From NCBI GenBank assembly GCA_937863385.1, contig CALMBW010000027.1:62001-126000 (forward strand): 64,000 nucleotides of DNA, in the 5' to 3' direction. Positions 47,709 through 57,074 of the stretch are shown piece after piece. The position numbers were made by a program, and so were the translations under genes. Each line of letters opens with the position of its first letter. Position 1 is the first letter of the stretch. The stretch comes from an uncultured Actinomycetes bacterium (GTDB taxonomy: Bacteria; Actinomycetota; CADDZG01; WHSQ01). The notes under the pieces are model-generated. The model worked only from the letters and a program-made list of their open reading frames with translations, did not search any database and had not been told where the DNA came from.

Positions 47709-48664
47709 ACGTCGGCCTCCTCGATGGAACGGCCGCCCAGTTCGAGATAAACGTCTTCGAGGGTCGGAGTGATCAAGCGAACGTCTTCGAAGGCATCCGC
47801 GCCCGCTGTGGACATGATCTTTTCCAGCTGACGCACGGCATCGTCTGCGGGAACCCAAGCCGAGACGTGGCGGCCGCGGACCCGTGCCTCACCTGGGATA
47901 TCTCTGGCAAGAGCGAGTGGGTCAATTGTTGTGCTCGCTGCAAGGACGATGTCGATTCGTGTGCGATGAGACAGATCTGCCTTCAGCTCGGCCGGGGTGC
48001 CGCTAACGACGACACGGCCTCGGTCCAAGATCGCGACCCTATCCAGTGCACGTTCGGCCTCGGCTACATCGTGGGTCACCAGGATCACCGTCGTACCAGC
48101 GGCGCAACGTTGCTCGATCAGATCCCAGATACGCTGCCGCAGAGCGACGTCGATGTCGGCGGTCGGTTCGTCCAGGATCAACACGGGAAGACGCCCCGCG
48201 AAGGTCATCCCGAGTTGCACGAGTCGTTTCTGCCCGCCCGAGAGCTTGCGCACCTGACGGTCCGCGATCGGATCGATCGAGAGCACCGACATCAGTTCGC
48301 CGGCTTCGTTGGCAGCACCCTGCTTGGCCATGCCTCGCAACATCGCTACCCAGCGGATCGCCTCTTGCACCTTGAGCTCGCCCAAGCTGAGAGAACCCTG
48401 CGGCAGGTATGCAACGGTGCGGCCGATACGCTTCTGGGCAGCGCGGGATGCAACTATGGTCTCGCCGAACAGACGCACCGTTCCGGATGACGGGGTCAGT
48501 AGTCCTACTAGCTGTTTGACGAGCGTCGACTTGCCGGCCCCGTTGGGGCCGAGTAGACCAAACGCCTCGCCCGGGCGGACATCGAACGAGATGTCGTCGT
48601 TGGCGAGGACATCAGGCGTCCGGTACCTCTTGGTCAGGTTCTCTACGAGGTAGGCCTTGTCCAT
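47705..48664 (-). CDS. ABC transporter ATP-binding protein
   Basis: This 319-residue ATPase has Walker A 'LLGPNGAGKSTLVKQL', signature 'VRKLSGGQKRLVQLGMTF', Walker B 'VLILDEPTADID' and H-loop 'VTHD'. ATG at 48664 shares one base with the era stop (TGATG). The extra C-terminal 80 residues end 'TPTLEDVYLELGG', typical of drug/lipid export ATPases. It works with the permease encoded next. Confidence 0.92.
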   Translation of the reverse strand: MDKAYLVENLTKRYRTPDVLANDDISFDVRPGEAFGLLGPNGAGKSTLVKQLVGLLTPSSGTVRLFGETIVASRAAQKRIGRTVAYLPQGSLSLGELKVQEAIRWVAMLRGMAKQGAANEAGELMSVLSIDPIADRQVRKLSGGQKRLVQLGMTFAGRLPVLILDEPTADIDVALRQRIWDLIEQRCAAGTTVILVTHDVAEAERALDRVAILDRGRVVVSGTPAELKADLSHRTRIDIVLAASTTIDPLALARDIPGEARVRGRHVSAWVPADDAVRQLEKIMSTAGADAFEDVRLITPTLEDVYLELGGRSIEEADV

Positions 48665-49572
48665 CAGCCCATCGCCTCCGTCGTGAACCCCAAGCGCTCG
48701 AGAGCATGCGATCGGCGTTGCCAATCCTTCTCGACCTTGACGCGGAGATCCAGGAAGACGCGCGCGCCGAACAGCAACTCGATCTCTTCACGCGCGGCGA
48801 TACCTACCTCCTTGATGTTGGCGCCGCCCTTACCTATGACGATGCCCTTCTGTGAATCCCTCTCGACGAAGATGGTCGAGTGGATCTCGAGAAGGCCATC
48901 TTCTCTTTCTTCGAAGTCGTCTGTGACCACTGCTACGGAATGGGGAACCTCTTGCTGCGTACGAGCCAGGATCTTCTCGCGCACCAGTTCGGCTACGAAG
49001 CGGGGTGGAGGTTGATCACGTCGCTGCCCCGGCTCGTAATACATGGGCCCCTCGGGCATCCGGGCAGCCACCAGGTCGCGTAGCAGATCCACCTGCTGAC
49101 CCGAGCGAGCGGACAACGGAACGAACTCGTCGAAGTCTCCGAGTGCCGAGGCAGCAGTGAGAGCCTTGACGACGGCTGCTCTGTCCATGATGTCGGTCTT
49201 GTTGACGATGCAGAAAGTAGGACAGGCCGCGGCTGCCAGGTCACCGGCCACCTTCTCATCGCCACGACCCACTCCGGAGTGCCCATCGACAACGAACAGG
49301 GCCAGGTCGACGTCGTTCCACGCATGCCGGACCACCTCGTTGAGCCTCTCCCCCAAGAGGGTGCGAGGCTTGTGATAGCCGGGGGTGTCAACGAGAACCA
49401 CTTGGCACCCTTCGAGGTCCATCACGCCACGGATCGCGCTACGTGTCGTTTGGGGCTTGTCGGAGACGATCGCGACCTTCTCGCCTACCAGCGCGTTGAC
49501 GAGAGTGGACTTGCCGGTGTTGGGACGCCCAACGACCGCGACGAAGCCAGAGCGGAATCCCGGCGAGTTCAT
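48664..49572 (-). CDS. era: GTPase Era
   Basis: This 302-residue GTPase assists maturation of 16S rRNA and the 30S subunit. The G1 box 'VGRPNTGKSTLVNALVG', G2 'TTRSAIRG', G3 'DTPGYHKP' and G4 'NKTD' are present, with the C-terminal KH domain 'GKGGANIKEVGIAAREEIELLFGARVFLDLRVKV'. Start ATG at 49572 overlaps the corC gene (ATGA). The expected neighbour recO is separated from it by the ABC transporter, csp-like and DUF559 genes. Confidence 0.97.
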   Translation of the reverse strand: MNSPGFRSGFVAVVGRPNTGKSTLVNALVGEKVAIVSDKPQTTRSAIRGVMDLEGCQVVLVDTPGYHKPRTLLGERLNEVVRHAWNDVDLALFVVDGHSGVGRGDEKVAGDLAAAACPTFCIVNKTDIMDRAAVVKALTAASALGDFDEFVPLSARSGQQVDLLRDLVAARMPEGPMYYEPGQRRDQPPPRFVAELVREKILARTQQEVPHSVAVVTDDFEEREDGLLEIHSTIFVERDSQKGIVIGKGGANIKEVGIAAREEIELLFGARVFLDLRVKVEKDWQRRSHALERLGFTTEAMG

Positions 49573-50849
49573 CCCCCGGTCCCCTCGGCACCCTCAGACT
49601 CGGGACGACGAGTGATGACGACCTTCTGCACCCGGCGGCCGGCTACCCGTTCGGTCGTGAATTCGAGCCCGTCGAAACGGACCTTCTCACCTGCGGCCGG
49701 CACCCTGCCCGTCAAGGCGAACACCAAGCCACCAACGGTGTCCCATTCTTCGTGCGGAAGTTCGACATCGAGCAAGTCGTTGACCTCATCGATCGGCATC
49801 TTGGCGTCGACCCTGATCGTGTCATCGTCGATCGGTTCGATCAATGGTTCCTCTTGGTCGTACTCATCGACGATCTCGCCCACGATCTCTTCGATGAGGT
49901 CTTCGATAGTGACCAACCCGGCGGTACCGCCATACTCATCCACGACGATCGCCATGTGAACGTGCTGCTCTTGCATCTCGCGCAGCAGATCCGCGACCTT
50001 CTTGGTCTCGGGCACGAAGGTTGGCGCACGACCGAGCTGGGAGGCCGACCCACCGTTGCGGCCCTCGTGCATCCGTTTCATCAGGTCCTTGGCATACAGA
50101 ACGCCGATGATGTTGTCGGTGTCGGATTCGTAGAGCGGGATGCGCGAGTAGCCGGCTTCGATGATGACGCTGAGGGCCTCGTCGAATGTTGCCCCACCCT
50201 TCAGGCACACCATGTCCGGACGAGGAACCATCACCTCGCGCACGACCGTGTCACCGAACTCGAAGATCGAGTGGATCAGCTCGCGCTCTTCTTCTTCGAT
50301 CTCTTCTTCCTCTTCAGCCACATCCACCATGTGCCGGATCTCGTCTTCGGTGACGAACGGGCCTTTCGGCATGCGCTTGCCGGGAAGGATCACAAGAGCC
50401 ACATTGCTGAACCAGATCAGGATGTTCCCTAGGGGACGCAGGGCTCGGCCCAAGAAAAGGATGGGCCGGGACATACCCAGAGCGGCTCGGTCGGTCCGTT
50501 GCACCGAGTAGGTCTTGGGTACGACCTCAGCGAATACGAAGATGACGAATGTCATCGCCGATGCCGCTATCGCTTCACCACCGTCACCGAAACGACTTAG
50601 AGCAACCGAGGTCGCCAGCGCGGTGCCCGTTACGTGGCATACGAGCGTCAGCAGGAGCACGACGTTCATGTAGGGGGCGGGGTCCTCCACGATCTTCAAC
50701 AACGCTGCGGATGCCTTGGTCGAACGTTCCTGATCGAGATGTAGCGCCTTAACCCGATTTACGCGCGCGATCGCGGTCTCGGCCAGAGCCAACCCTGCCG
50801 CCAACAAAAGGAGCAGAACCACCAGAGCCAGAGACAGAAGATCGCTCAT
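49569..50849 (-). CDS. CorC/HlyC-family CNNM-CBS membrane protein
   Basis: This is a 426-residue third member of the CNNM-CBS-CorC family in the window, of the type embedded between ybeY and era in Actinomycetota. The N-terminal 'SLALVVLLLLLAAGLALAETAIARVNRVKALHLDQ' and 'VIFVFAEVVPKTYSVQR' form the membrane domain; 'EEEEEIEEEERELIHSIFEFGDTVVREVMVPRPDMV' leads into the CBS pair; 'IVVDEYGGTAGLVTIEDLIEEIVGEIVDEYD' and the CorC domain follow. Overlaps on both sides show coupling. Confidence 0.94.
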   Translation of the reverse strand: MSDLLSLALVVLLLLLAAGLALAETAIARVNRVKALHLDQERSTKASAALLKIVEDPAPYMNVVLLLTLVCHVTGTALATSVALSRFGDGGEAIAASAMTFVIFVFAEVVPKTYSVQRTDRAALGMSRPILFLGRALRPLGNILIWFSNVALVILPGKRMPKGPFVTEDEIRHMVDVAEEEEEIEEEERELIHSIFEFGDTVVREVMVPRPDMVCLKGGATFDEALSVIIEAGYSRIPLYESDTDNIIGVLYAKDLMKRMHEGRNGGSASQLGRAPTFVPETKKVADLLREMQEQHVHMAIVVDEYGGTAGLVTIEDLIEEIVGEIVDEYDQEEPLIEPIDDDTIRVDAKMPIDEVNDLLDVELPHEEWDTVGGLVFALTGRVPAAGEKVRFDGLEFTTERVAGRRVQKVVITRRPESEGAEGTGG

Positions 50850-51286
50850 CGGCTTGCCTCGAAGCTGGCGAGAACTTCCGTCATGCGGTCGTCCATCTTC
50901 TTCTTGTCGGCGTCGCTCTGATGGTCGTAGCCGAGCAGGTGCAGAGTCCCGTGCACGAGAAGTGTGTCCAACTCGATAGAGACCTCGTGGCCCAACTTCG
51001 CGGCGTTCTCCTTTGCTACATCGGGACAGATGACAACGTCGCCCAACAACTGATGACCCTCGTCCTCGTCGTCTTCTTCCATCAAGGGAAAGGCGAGTAC
51101 GTCGGTCGCGTGGTCATGCCCGGCATAGCGCTTGTTGAGTTGCTGCATGTGGTCCGAAGAAACGTAGAGGACCGATAACTCGGCCCCCTCCCCGACCTTC
51201 TCGGCCTCCAAAGCATGGCGCGCCAAAGCAGACGTTCGGTCGATATCTACGTCGAGGTCTTGCTCGTTGGCCACGAATACGTTCAT
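50846..51286 (-). CDS. ybeY: Endoribonuclease YbeY
   Basis: This 146-residue zinc metalloenzyme is involved in 16S rRNA 3'-end maturation and quality control. The metal motif HGTLHLLGYDH is intact, and 'ATDVLAFPLMEEDDEDEGHQLLGDVVICPD' precedes it as usual. It lies between phoH (9 bases upstream) and the corC gene (4-base overlap), the standard bacterial order. Confidence 0.96.
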   Translation of the reverse strand: MNVFVANEQDLDVDIDRTSALARHALEAEKVGEGAELSVLYVSSDHMQQLNKRYAGHDHATDVLAFPLMEEDDEDEGHQLLGDVVICPDVAKENAAKLGHEVSIELDTLLVHGTLHLLGYDHQSDADKKKMDDRMTEVLASFEASR

Positions 51287-51295
51287 CGGTGAGGG

Positions 51296-52285
51296 CTAGC
51301 CCCCGGAAGCTCCCATGTGTTTGGTTGACTCGGAATAGAGGCGGTACGCCTCGACGATGTCTTGAACGATGCGGTGACGAACGACGTCGCGTGCGTCCAA
51401 GTGGCTGAAAGAGATCCCCTCGATCGAGTCGAGCACCTCTTCGATCACGACAAGCCCCGAACGAGCCCCGGCGGGAAGGTCAACCTGAGTTACGTCACCG
51501 GTCACGACTGCCTTAGAACCGAATCCCAAGCGAGTCAGAAACATCTTCATCTGCTCGGGGGTGGTGTTCTGCGCTTCGTCCAGGATGATGAAGGAATCGT
51601 TGAGCGTCCGGCCGCGCATGAACGCCAAAGGCGCGATCTCGATCGTGCCCTGCTCCATGTAGCGGTTCATCGTCTCGGGTTCAAGCATCTCGTAAAGAGC
51701 GTCGTAGAGCGGTTTCAGGTATGGGTCGATCTTCGCCGCCAGGTCACCGGGCAAGAAGCCGAGACGCTCGCCGGCCTCGACAGCCGGACGTGTCAACACG
51801 ATGCGCGACACGACCCCAGCCTTGAGAGCTTGGATGGCCATCGCGACGGCAAGGTAGGTCTTGCCGGAACCTGCCGGCCCGATCCCGAACACGATCGTGT
51901 TCTTGCGGATCGAATCCACGTAGGACTTCTGCCCGATCGTCTTGGGGCGGATCGGCTTGCCGGTGTGGGTTACGACGACGGTGTCGCTAAGGACGTCTGA
52001 GGGCCTTGCCGAACCTTCGGACTTCACCATCTCGATCGAGCGGTCGATCGCGTCGGAGGTCAGGACGTGTCCGCCTTCGAGCAACTTGAGCAGTTCCTCG
52101 AAGAGCTTGGAGACCCTTTCGGTCTCTTTCGGCTCGCCCGTGATGACGATCTCATTCCCGCGCACCAAGATGGCGGTGTCGAAGGCGGCTTCTATGAGTT
52201 TCAGGAGCTCATCCCTGGCCCCTACCAACCCCACCATGTCGTGGTGGCCGGGTACCAGGATCTTCACTTGTGTCTTTGCCAGCAT
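51296..52285 (-). CDS. phoH: PhoH family ATPase
   Basis: This is a 329-residue PhoH protein (PhoH-like/YbeZ class). An N-terminal KH-like part ('ILVRGNEIVITGEPKETERVSKLFEELLKLLEGG') precedes the ATPase core with Walker A 'FGIGPAGSGKTYLAVAMA' and Walker B 'SFIILDEAQNTTPEQMKMFLTRLGFGSKAVVTGD'. It is thought to work with YbeY in RNA processing, matching the gene order. Confidence 0.95.
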   Translation of the reverse strand: MLAKTQVKILVPGHHDMVGLVGARDELLKLIEAAFDTAILVRGNEIVITGEPKETERVSKLFEELLKLLEGGHVLTSDAIDRSIEMVKSEGSARPSDVLSDTVVVTHTGKPIRPKTIGQKSYVDSIRKNTIVFGIGPAGSGKTYLAVAMAIQALKAGVVSRIVLTRPAVEAGERLGFLPGDLAAKIDPYLKPLYDALYEMLEPETMNRYMEQGTIEIAPLAFMRGRTLNDSFIILDEAQNTTPEQMKMFLTRLGFGSKAVVTGDVTQVDLPAGARSGLVVIEEVLDSIEGISFSHLDARDVVRHRIVQDIVEAYRLYSESTKHMGASGG

Positions 52286-52302
52286 CTTTCCTTATCCTAC
52301 CG

Positions 52303-52322
52303 TTCGTTCACTAAGGAACGAA
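52303..52322 (-). other. Intercistronic hairpin between HIT gene and phoH
   Basis: TTCGTTC (52303-52309) and GAACGAA (52316-52322) form a 7-bp stem with a 6-base loop inside the 43-base gap between the HIT-family gene and phoH, just upstream of phoH. It may affect mRNA processing, or serve as a weak terminator or attenuator. No T-run. Confidence 0.35.
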
Positions 52323-52328
52323 GTTCCG

Positions 52329-52673
52329 TCATCCTGGAGGCCATGACAGCTCGCGGCCCCCGATAACGTGGAAATGAAGGTGGAACACGCTCTGCCCGGC
52401 TCCGGCCCCCACGTTGCTAACCAACCTATATGCGTCACCGATCCCTTCGTTCTGAGCGATCCGCCGAGCCACCTCGAAGATCTCCGCCACGAGCGCGCCA
52501 TGCCGTGAACCCAGATCGGCCGCCGATGCGATGTGCTCCTTGGGGATCACCAAGACGTGGGTCGGGGCCGCAGGGTTGATGTCCCGAAAGGCGTAGACAT
52601 CGTCGGTCGAGGCGACCTGCTCGGACGGGATCTCGCCCGCAACGATCTTGCAGAACAGACAGTCTTCGCTCAC
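52329..52673 (-). CDS. HIT-family nucleotide hydrolase
   Basis: This 114-residue HIT protein has the histidine triad 'VFHLHFHVIGGRELSWPPG' and the N-terminal zinc-type 'CLFCKIVAGEIPSEQVASTDDVYAFRDINPAAPTHVLVIPKEHI' typical of HINT/HIT hydrolases acting on adenosine-linked nucleotides. The start is GTG at 52673, overlapping the mtaB stop (GTGA). Its place between mtaB and phoH is conserved in many bacteria. Confidence 0.95.
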   Translation of the reverse strand: MSEDCLFCKIVAGEIPSEQVASTDDVYAFRDINPAAPTHVLVIPKEHIASAADLGSRHGALVAEIFEVARRIAQNEGIGDAYRLVSNVGAGAGQSVFHLHFHVIGGRELSWPPG

Positions 52674-54019
52674 GCTATCCCCTCCCTGATGCTTACCAAG
52701 GCGTGCGAATTGTCCGCTGCCCCGATGAGGGTCGCGCGGATGCCATCCGAGCGGATAGCGGTACCTTCGACCTCAACCATCGCTCCAAGCAGCCCCGAAC
52801 CCTCGAACCAGGCACGCACGTAGTCGTCTGTCTGCCCGGAACAGATGCTGACCCCGTCCACGATGCGCTCGTCCTCGACCAATACCTGCAGCCGAGGGCC
52901 GACATGCGCCTCGAGGAAGTCTCTGCGGATCCCGTTACCGAGTTCGATCAACCTCTTGGAGCGCGACTTCTTGACATCGGAAGAGACGTCGTCGGTTCGA
53001 TCGGCTGCAGCCGTGGCGGGACGAGCCGAGTACCTGAAGACGTGAAGCTTCGAGAAACGCATCCGTCGGACGACATCCATCGTGGCCTCGAAAGCTTCAT
53101 CGGACTCGCCCGGGAATCCCACGATGATGTCCGTGGCCAACGCCACATCGGGCAGGGCCGTGACCGCAGCCTCAACACGCTCGATGTAGTCATCGATGCG
53201 ATAAGGACGATTCATGGCTTCCAGCACACCATCATCACCCGACTGCAAGGGGACATGAAGGTAGCGGCACAATCGCGGCTCGCTCGCCATATAGGCAAGA
53301 ACGTCGTCGGTGAGGTGCCGCGACAAGATCGACGACAAGCGCAGTCGCCACAGACCGTTGATCGAGAGCAAGCGTTCGAACAACCTGATCAGAGAGCTTT
53401 CGTCACCACCGGTGTCGTAGGTGTACTTACCCAGGTGCACGCCGGTGAGCACGATCTCGCGTGCTCCGGCATCAACCCGTGCTTGCGCTTGAGCGATCAG
53501 CCCGTCTTCGTCCATGCTGCGCAGCGGGCCACGTGTCGTCGGGATGATGCAGAAGCTGCACCACTCGTCGCAACCGGTCTGGGCCTTGAGATTGGCTCGC
53601 ACTTTCGGCTGCTCGAAGCGTCTTGGCGCCGGCTTGGAACCGGGGGGACCAAAACCGATACCCATCAAGGGTCCGGCGATCGCCGATGCGCCCAGCGCCT
53701 GCACGAAGGCTTCTTTCTCGTCATTGCCGAGAACCAGGTCGACACCCTCTATCTCTTCGATCTCAGAGCGATCTGAAACGGCGTAGCAACCGACCACAAC
53801 CACCCTGGCGTCCGGATAGTTACGAACCGAGCGGCGGATCGCCATGCGCGAAGCCTTGGTCGCTTCGCGGGTAACAGTGCAGGTGTTGATGACGACCACA
53901 TCGGGAGCCTCTGCCCCCTGGGCCACCTCGAACCCGGCACCGGACAGATCCTCGGCCATCGAATCGGACTCGGCTTGATTCAGCCGGCATCCGAGCGTTG
54001 TGAAAGCGACCTTGGGCAT
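52670..54019 (-). CDS. mtaB: tRNA N6-threonylcarbamoyladenosine(37) methylthiotransferase
   Basis: This 449-residue radical-SAM methylthiotransferase converts t6A37 to ms2t6A37. The N-terminal MiaB-like cluster uses Cys in 'TLGCRLNQAESD', 'INTCTVT' and 'VVGCYAV'; the radical-SAM cluster is 'KAQTGCDEWCSFCIIPTTRG'. A C-terminal TRAM-like domain follows. RimO and MiaB differ in the length and in these motifs. It is 9 bases after rsmE and coupled to the HIT gene downstream. Confidence 0.93.
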   Translation of the reverse strand: MPKVAFTTLGCRLNQAESDSMAEDLSGAGFEVAQGAEAPDVVVINTCTVTREATKASRMAIRRSVRNYPDARVVVVGCYAVSDRSEIEEIEGVDLVLGNDEKEAFVQALGASAIAGPLMGIGFGPPGSKPAPRRFEQPKVRANLKAQTGCDEWCSFCIIPTTRGPLRSMDEDGLIAQAQARVDAGAREIVLTGVHLGKYTYDTGGDESSLIRLFERLLSINGLWRLRLSSILSRHLTDDVLAYMASEPRLCRYLHVPLQSGDDGVLEAMNRPYRIDDYIERVEAAVTALPDVALATDIIVGFPGESDEAFEATMDVVRRMRFSKLHVFRYSARPATAAADRTDDVSSDVKKSRSKRLIELGNGIRRDFLEAHVGPRLQVLVEDERIVDGVSICSGQTDDYVRAWFEGSGLLGAMVEVEGTAIRSDGIRATLIGAADNSHALVSIREGIA

Positions 54020-54028
54020 CAGCGGAAG

Positions 54029-54766
54029 CTACCCGATGAGCCCGAAATTAAATAGGAGGGCCGAGCATGCAACCACAGCCGCATTCTCGGTCCGCAAGAT
54101 ACGGGGGCCGAGCGACACGAGCGGGGCACCGGCGTCGGCCAGCGACTCGGCCTCTGCCTGTGTGAATCCCCCCTCCGGGCCGACGACCAAGGCAACCCGG
54201 TCCGCGCCGTCGTTGAGTGCAGCGCGCATAGGAAGCGACGCCTCTTCCCACAAGGTGAGCGCCATCGGCTCGTTGGAGATGCGTCGCGTTAGCTCGGTCC
54301 ACGAAAGTCCGGCCCCTGCTCTCAAGAGGTGCGGATTGCGCGACTGCTTGGCTGCGGAGCGAGCGATCGAATCCCATCGGTGAGTCAGCCTCTCGACCTT
54401 GCCCGCGTCCCATCGAGCCACCGCACGCTCGGAATCGAAAGCCCACACCTCGGCGACGCCGAGCTCTGCGAGACGCTCGATCGTCTGATCGAGTTTCCCA
54501 GCCTTGGCCGCAGCTTGGTAGACGACCATCTGTGGACGCATCTTCGGATGATCGGTCGCTTCCAACACTTCGGCGCTGACCCGATCGCCATCGGAGCTAC
54601 CCAGAGCGCAGCGCGCAACCTTGCCCTGACCATCGAAGACGGTTATCACCGATAGGGGTTCGATCCGAAGCACGCGCGTAGCGTGATGCGATTCGTCGGG
54701 GGGAAGCAGGACGGAATCCTCACGCCAGTCCTCGGGTGGAGCGAAGAACCAATGCTGCCCCTGCAC
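54029..54766 (-). CDS. rsmE: 16S rRNA m3U1498 methyltransferase RsmE
   Basis: This 245-residue SPOUT methyltransferase modifies U1498 of 16S rRNA. It starts 'QHWFFAPPEDWREDSVLLPPDESHHATRVLRI', an N-terminal PUA-like domain, and ends 'VALVVGPEGGFTQAEAESLADAGAPLVSLGPRILRTENAAVVA', the SAM-binding knot. GTG at 54766 gives the typical length; a GTG at 54781 is an alternative. It follows dnaJ in the operon by 22 bases. Confidence 0.92.
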   Translation of the reverse strand: MQGQHWFFAPPEDWREDSVLLPPDESHHATRVLRIEPLSVITVFDGQGKVARCALGSSDGDRVSAEVLEATDHPKMRPQMVVYQAAAKAGKLDQTIERLAELGVAEVWAFDSERAVARWDAGKVERLTHRWDSIARSAAKQSRNPHLLRAGAGLSWTELTRRISNEPMALTLWEEASLPMRAALNDGADRVALVVGPEGGFTQAEAESLADAGAPLVSLGPRILRTENAAVVACSALLFNFGLIG

Positions 54767-54788
54767 TAAGGTCTCTCGCACTCGACGG

Positions 54789-55883
54789 TCACGTGAACGC
54801 CCCCTTGATGCGGTCGAAGAATCCTTTGGCCGGCGCAACGGTTTCGCCCCTCGCCGCCGCAAGTTGTTCGAGGAGCTCTACCTGGGTTCGATCGAGGTCG
54901 GTTGGGGTCATGACCTTCAGGAGGGCGACCAGCTCCCCGCGTCCACGGCCCCCGAGCCGCGGCATCCCCTTGCCTTTCAAGCGCACCACGGCCCCGGACT
55001 GAGTACCCGGTGAGATCTCGACCTCATGAGCGCCTTCGAGCGTTGGGATCTCGACGGTGCCACCGAGGGTTGCCACCGTCATCGGCACCTCCACCTCGAC
55101 GCCGAGGTTGTCGTCGACACGCTTGAACGTGGGATGTGGAGCAAGGAAGATCTGCACGTAGGCATCGCCACTGCTTCCCCCGCGAACACCGGCGTGGCCA
55201 CGACCCGAGACCTTGAGACGCCGCCCATCATCGATCCCTACAGGGATCATGACGGTGAGCACGTCCACGCCGCGCACCCGCCCCGCGCCCCCACAGGTGT
55301 CGCACGGCTCAACGATCTCTTGACCGGTTCCCCCGCAACGGGCGCACGGGACTGCGGTGACCATGTTGCCGAACATCGTCCGGCGCACCTCGCGGATCTC
55401 GCCCGTTCCGCTACACGTCGAACATCTCTGCGGCGATGTGCCCGGTGCGGCGCCAGACCCGGCACAGGTATCGCAACTCGCCATCGTCTCGAGCTCGATC
55501 TCGCGCTCGACGCCTTCGGCGGCCTCTTCCAAGGTGATCTCGACTTCCGCAAGGACGTCCGCCCCGCGCTGGGGGCCGCGACGCGTAGCGCCCCCGGCCG
55601 CACCTCCGAAGAAAGTGGCAAAGAGATCCCCGAAACCGCCTAGGTCACCGAAGTCGAAGCCCCCTCCACGCGCGTCACCGAACGCATCGAACCGGCTGCG
55701 CTTCTCGGGATCGGACAGGATCTCGTAGGCCAAGCTGACTTCCTTGAAGCGTTCTTCAGCTACGGAGTCGCCTGGATTCGCGTCCGGGTGCAGCTCACGA
55801 GCGAGCTTGCGGTATGCCTTCTTGATCTCTTCCGGAGAGGCTTCGCGCGAAACGCCGAGTACCTCGTATGGATCGGACGGCAT
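54789..55883 (-). CDS. dnaJ: Chaperone protein DnaJ
   Basis: This 364-residue Hsp40 starts with the J domain ('[34 protein letters not shown]', HPD present), then a Gly/Phe-rich linker ('[22 protein letters not shown]'), four CxxCxGxG zinc motifs ('CDTCAGSG', 'CSTCSGTG', 'CARCGGTG', 'CDTCGGAG') and the C-terminal substrate domain. It partners with DnaK, which is not in the window. ATG at 55883 shares one base with the hrcA stop. Confidence 0.97.
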   Translation of the reverse strand: MPSDPYEVLGVSREASPEEIKKAYRKLARELHPDANPGDSVAEERFKEVSLAYEILSDPEKRSRFDAFGDARGGGFDFGDLGGFGDLFATFFGGAAGGATRRGPQRGADVLAEVEITLEEAAEGVEREIELETMASCDTCAGSGAAPGTSPQRCSTCSGTGEIREVRRTMFGNMVTAVPCARCGGTGQEIVEPCDTCGGAGRVRGVDVLTVMIPVGIDDGRRLKVSGRGHAGVRGGSSGDAYVQIFLAPHPTFKRVDDNLGVEVEVPMTVATLGGTVEIPTLEGAHEVEISPGTQSGAVVRLKGKGMPRLGGRGRGELVALLKVMTPTDLDRTQVELLEQLAAARGETVAPAKGFFDRIKGAFT

Positions 55884-56926
55884 CAGACCCCGAGTTGGCC
55901 AAGCATGCGGCCGAGGTTCACCGACACCGCATTGACCGCGGCGATGGTGCGCTTGTAGTCCATGCGCGTCGGGCCGACGATCCCGAGCGAACCAACAGGA
56001 TGCCCCAACGCGCCGTAGGGTGCGGTGATCACCGTGCACGAGCGCATCTCGGCAGCAGCGTTCTCGGACCCGATGCGGATCGACACCGAACCCACCGCTA
56101 GTGATTCGGCCAGGACCTCTAAGAGCAACCGCCGGTGCTCCAGGGCGCCGATCACCTGGCGCACGGTCTCTAGATCGGCGAACTTCTGCTCGTCGACGAT
56201 GTTCGACGTGCCCTCGAGGAAGACACGTTCGGCTTCGTGCATCGAAAGGCTCTGGGCGAGGACCGCTGCAACCGCCGAGGCGACCGAGCGCAGTTCGAGA
56301 GGCAGGCGTTCGATCCCATCGACGATCGTCTTGGCGGCCTCGTCAAGGGGTTGCCCTACCAGCATCCGGTTCAGAAGCTCGGCGGTTTGATCGAGTTGGA
56401 CCTCGTCCGGCATCGCGCCGAGCGAAACAACGTGGTTCTCCACGCGCCCGGTGTCGGTCACGACCACGACCATGGCTCGCTCGGTGGAAAGACTGACGAG
56501 CTCGACATGGCGCACGACACTTCGATCCAGGGCCGGGGCGAACACCACCGCTGCGTGATCTGTGAGATTCGATAGGAGTGCAGCCGTGTGACGGAGAGCG
56601 TCTTCCAGTTCGAAACGAGGTTCCCCGAAGAAGGACTCGACCTGCATCCGTTCCGCCGGGCTCAGTTTGGGATCGCTGCCCACCGTGTCCACGAAGAACC
56701 GGTACCCGAGGTCGGTGGGGATACGTCCCGCCGACGTGTGGGGCTGGGAGATGAAACCTTCCTCCTCGAGCCACGACAGCTCGTTGCGCACCGTCGCAGA
56801 AGAGACGTTCAGGTTGTATTCATCGACCAGCGTCTTGGAGCCCACGGGCTCGCCGGATCGCACGTAATGGCTGATCAGAGCCCGCAGGATGGCCCCGCGG
56901 CGGTCACTCGGCTGGCTTGAAGACAT
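55883..56926 (-). CDS. hrcA: Heat-inducible transcription repressor HrcA
   Basis: This 347-residue repressor of the chaperone genes has an N-terminal winged helix ('[72 protein letters not shown]') and the HrcA GAF-like domain ending '[31 protein letters not shown]'. ATG at 56926 gives the family N-terminus. A perfect CIRCE operator lies 33 bases upstream, so it autoregulates the operon hrcA-dnaJ-rsmE onward. Confidence 0.97.
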   Translation of the reverse strand: MSSSQPSDRRGAILRALISHYVRSGEPVGSKTLVDEYNLNVSSATVRNELSWLEEEGFISQPHTSAGRIPTDLGYRFFVDTVGSDPKLSPAERMQVESFFGEPRFELEDALRHTAALLSNLTDHAAVVFAPALDRSVVRHVELVSLSTERAMVVVVTDTGRVENHVVSLGAMPDEVQLDQTAELLNRMLVGQPLDEAAKTIVDGIERLPLELRSVASAVAAVLAQSLSMHEAERVFLEGTSNIVDEQKFADLETVRQVIGALEHRRLLLEVLAESLAVGSVSIRIGSENAAAEMRSCTVITAPYGALGHPVGSLGIVGPTRMDYKRTIAAVNAVSVNLGRMLGQLGV

Positions 56927-56958
56927 GGTTCCCACATCGTACCCCGCAAGGCCCGTCT

Positions 56959-56985
56959 TTAGCACTCGATATGCCAGAGTGCTAA
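56959..56985 (-). promoter_or_regulatory. CIRCE operator for HrcA
   Basis: TTAGCACTC-N9-GAGTGCTAA is a perfect CIRCE inverted repeat (arms 56959-56967 and 56977-56985). It stands 33 bases upstream of the hrcA start, in the expected 5' leader position. HrcA bound here represses the operon; heat releases it. Confidence 0.97.
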
Positions 56986-57074
56986 AGGTCGCGGCAGGTC
57001 CCCGGCAGCGCCACCTCATGGTCCCGGACCGCAAGCCGGTCAACCGAGCCGCCCCTCGAAACGTCTGCTTGAGC

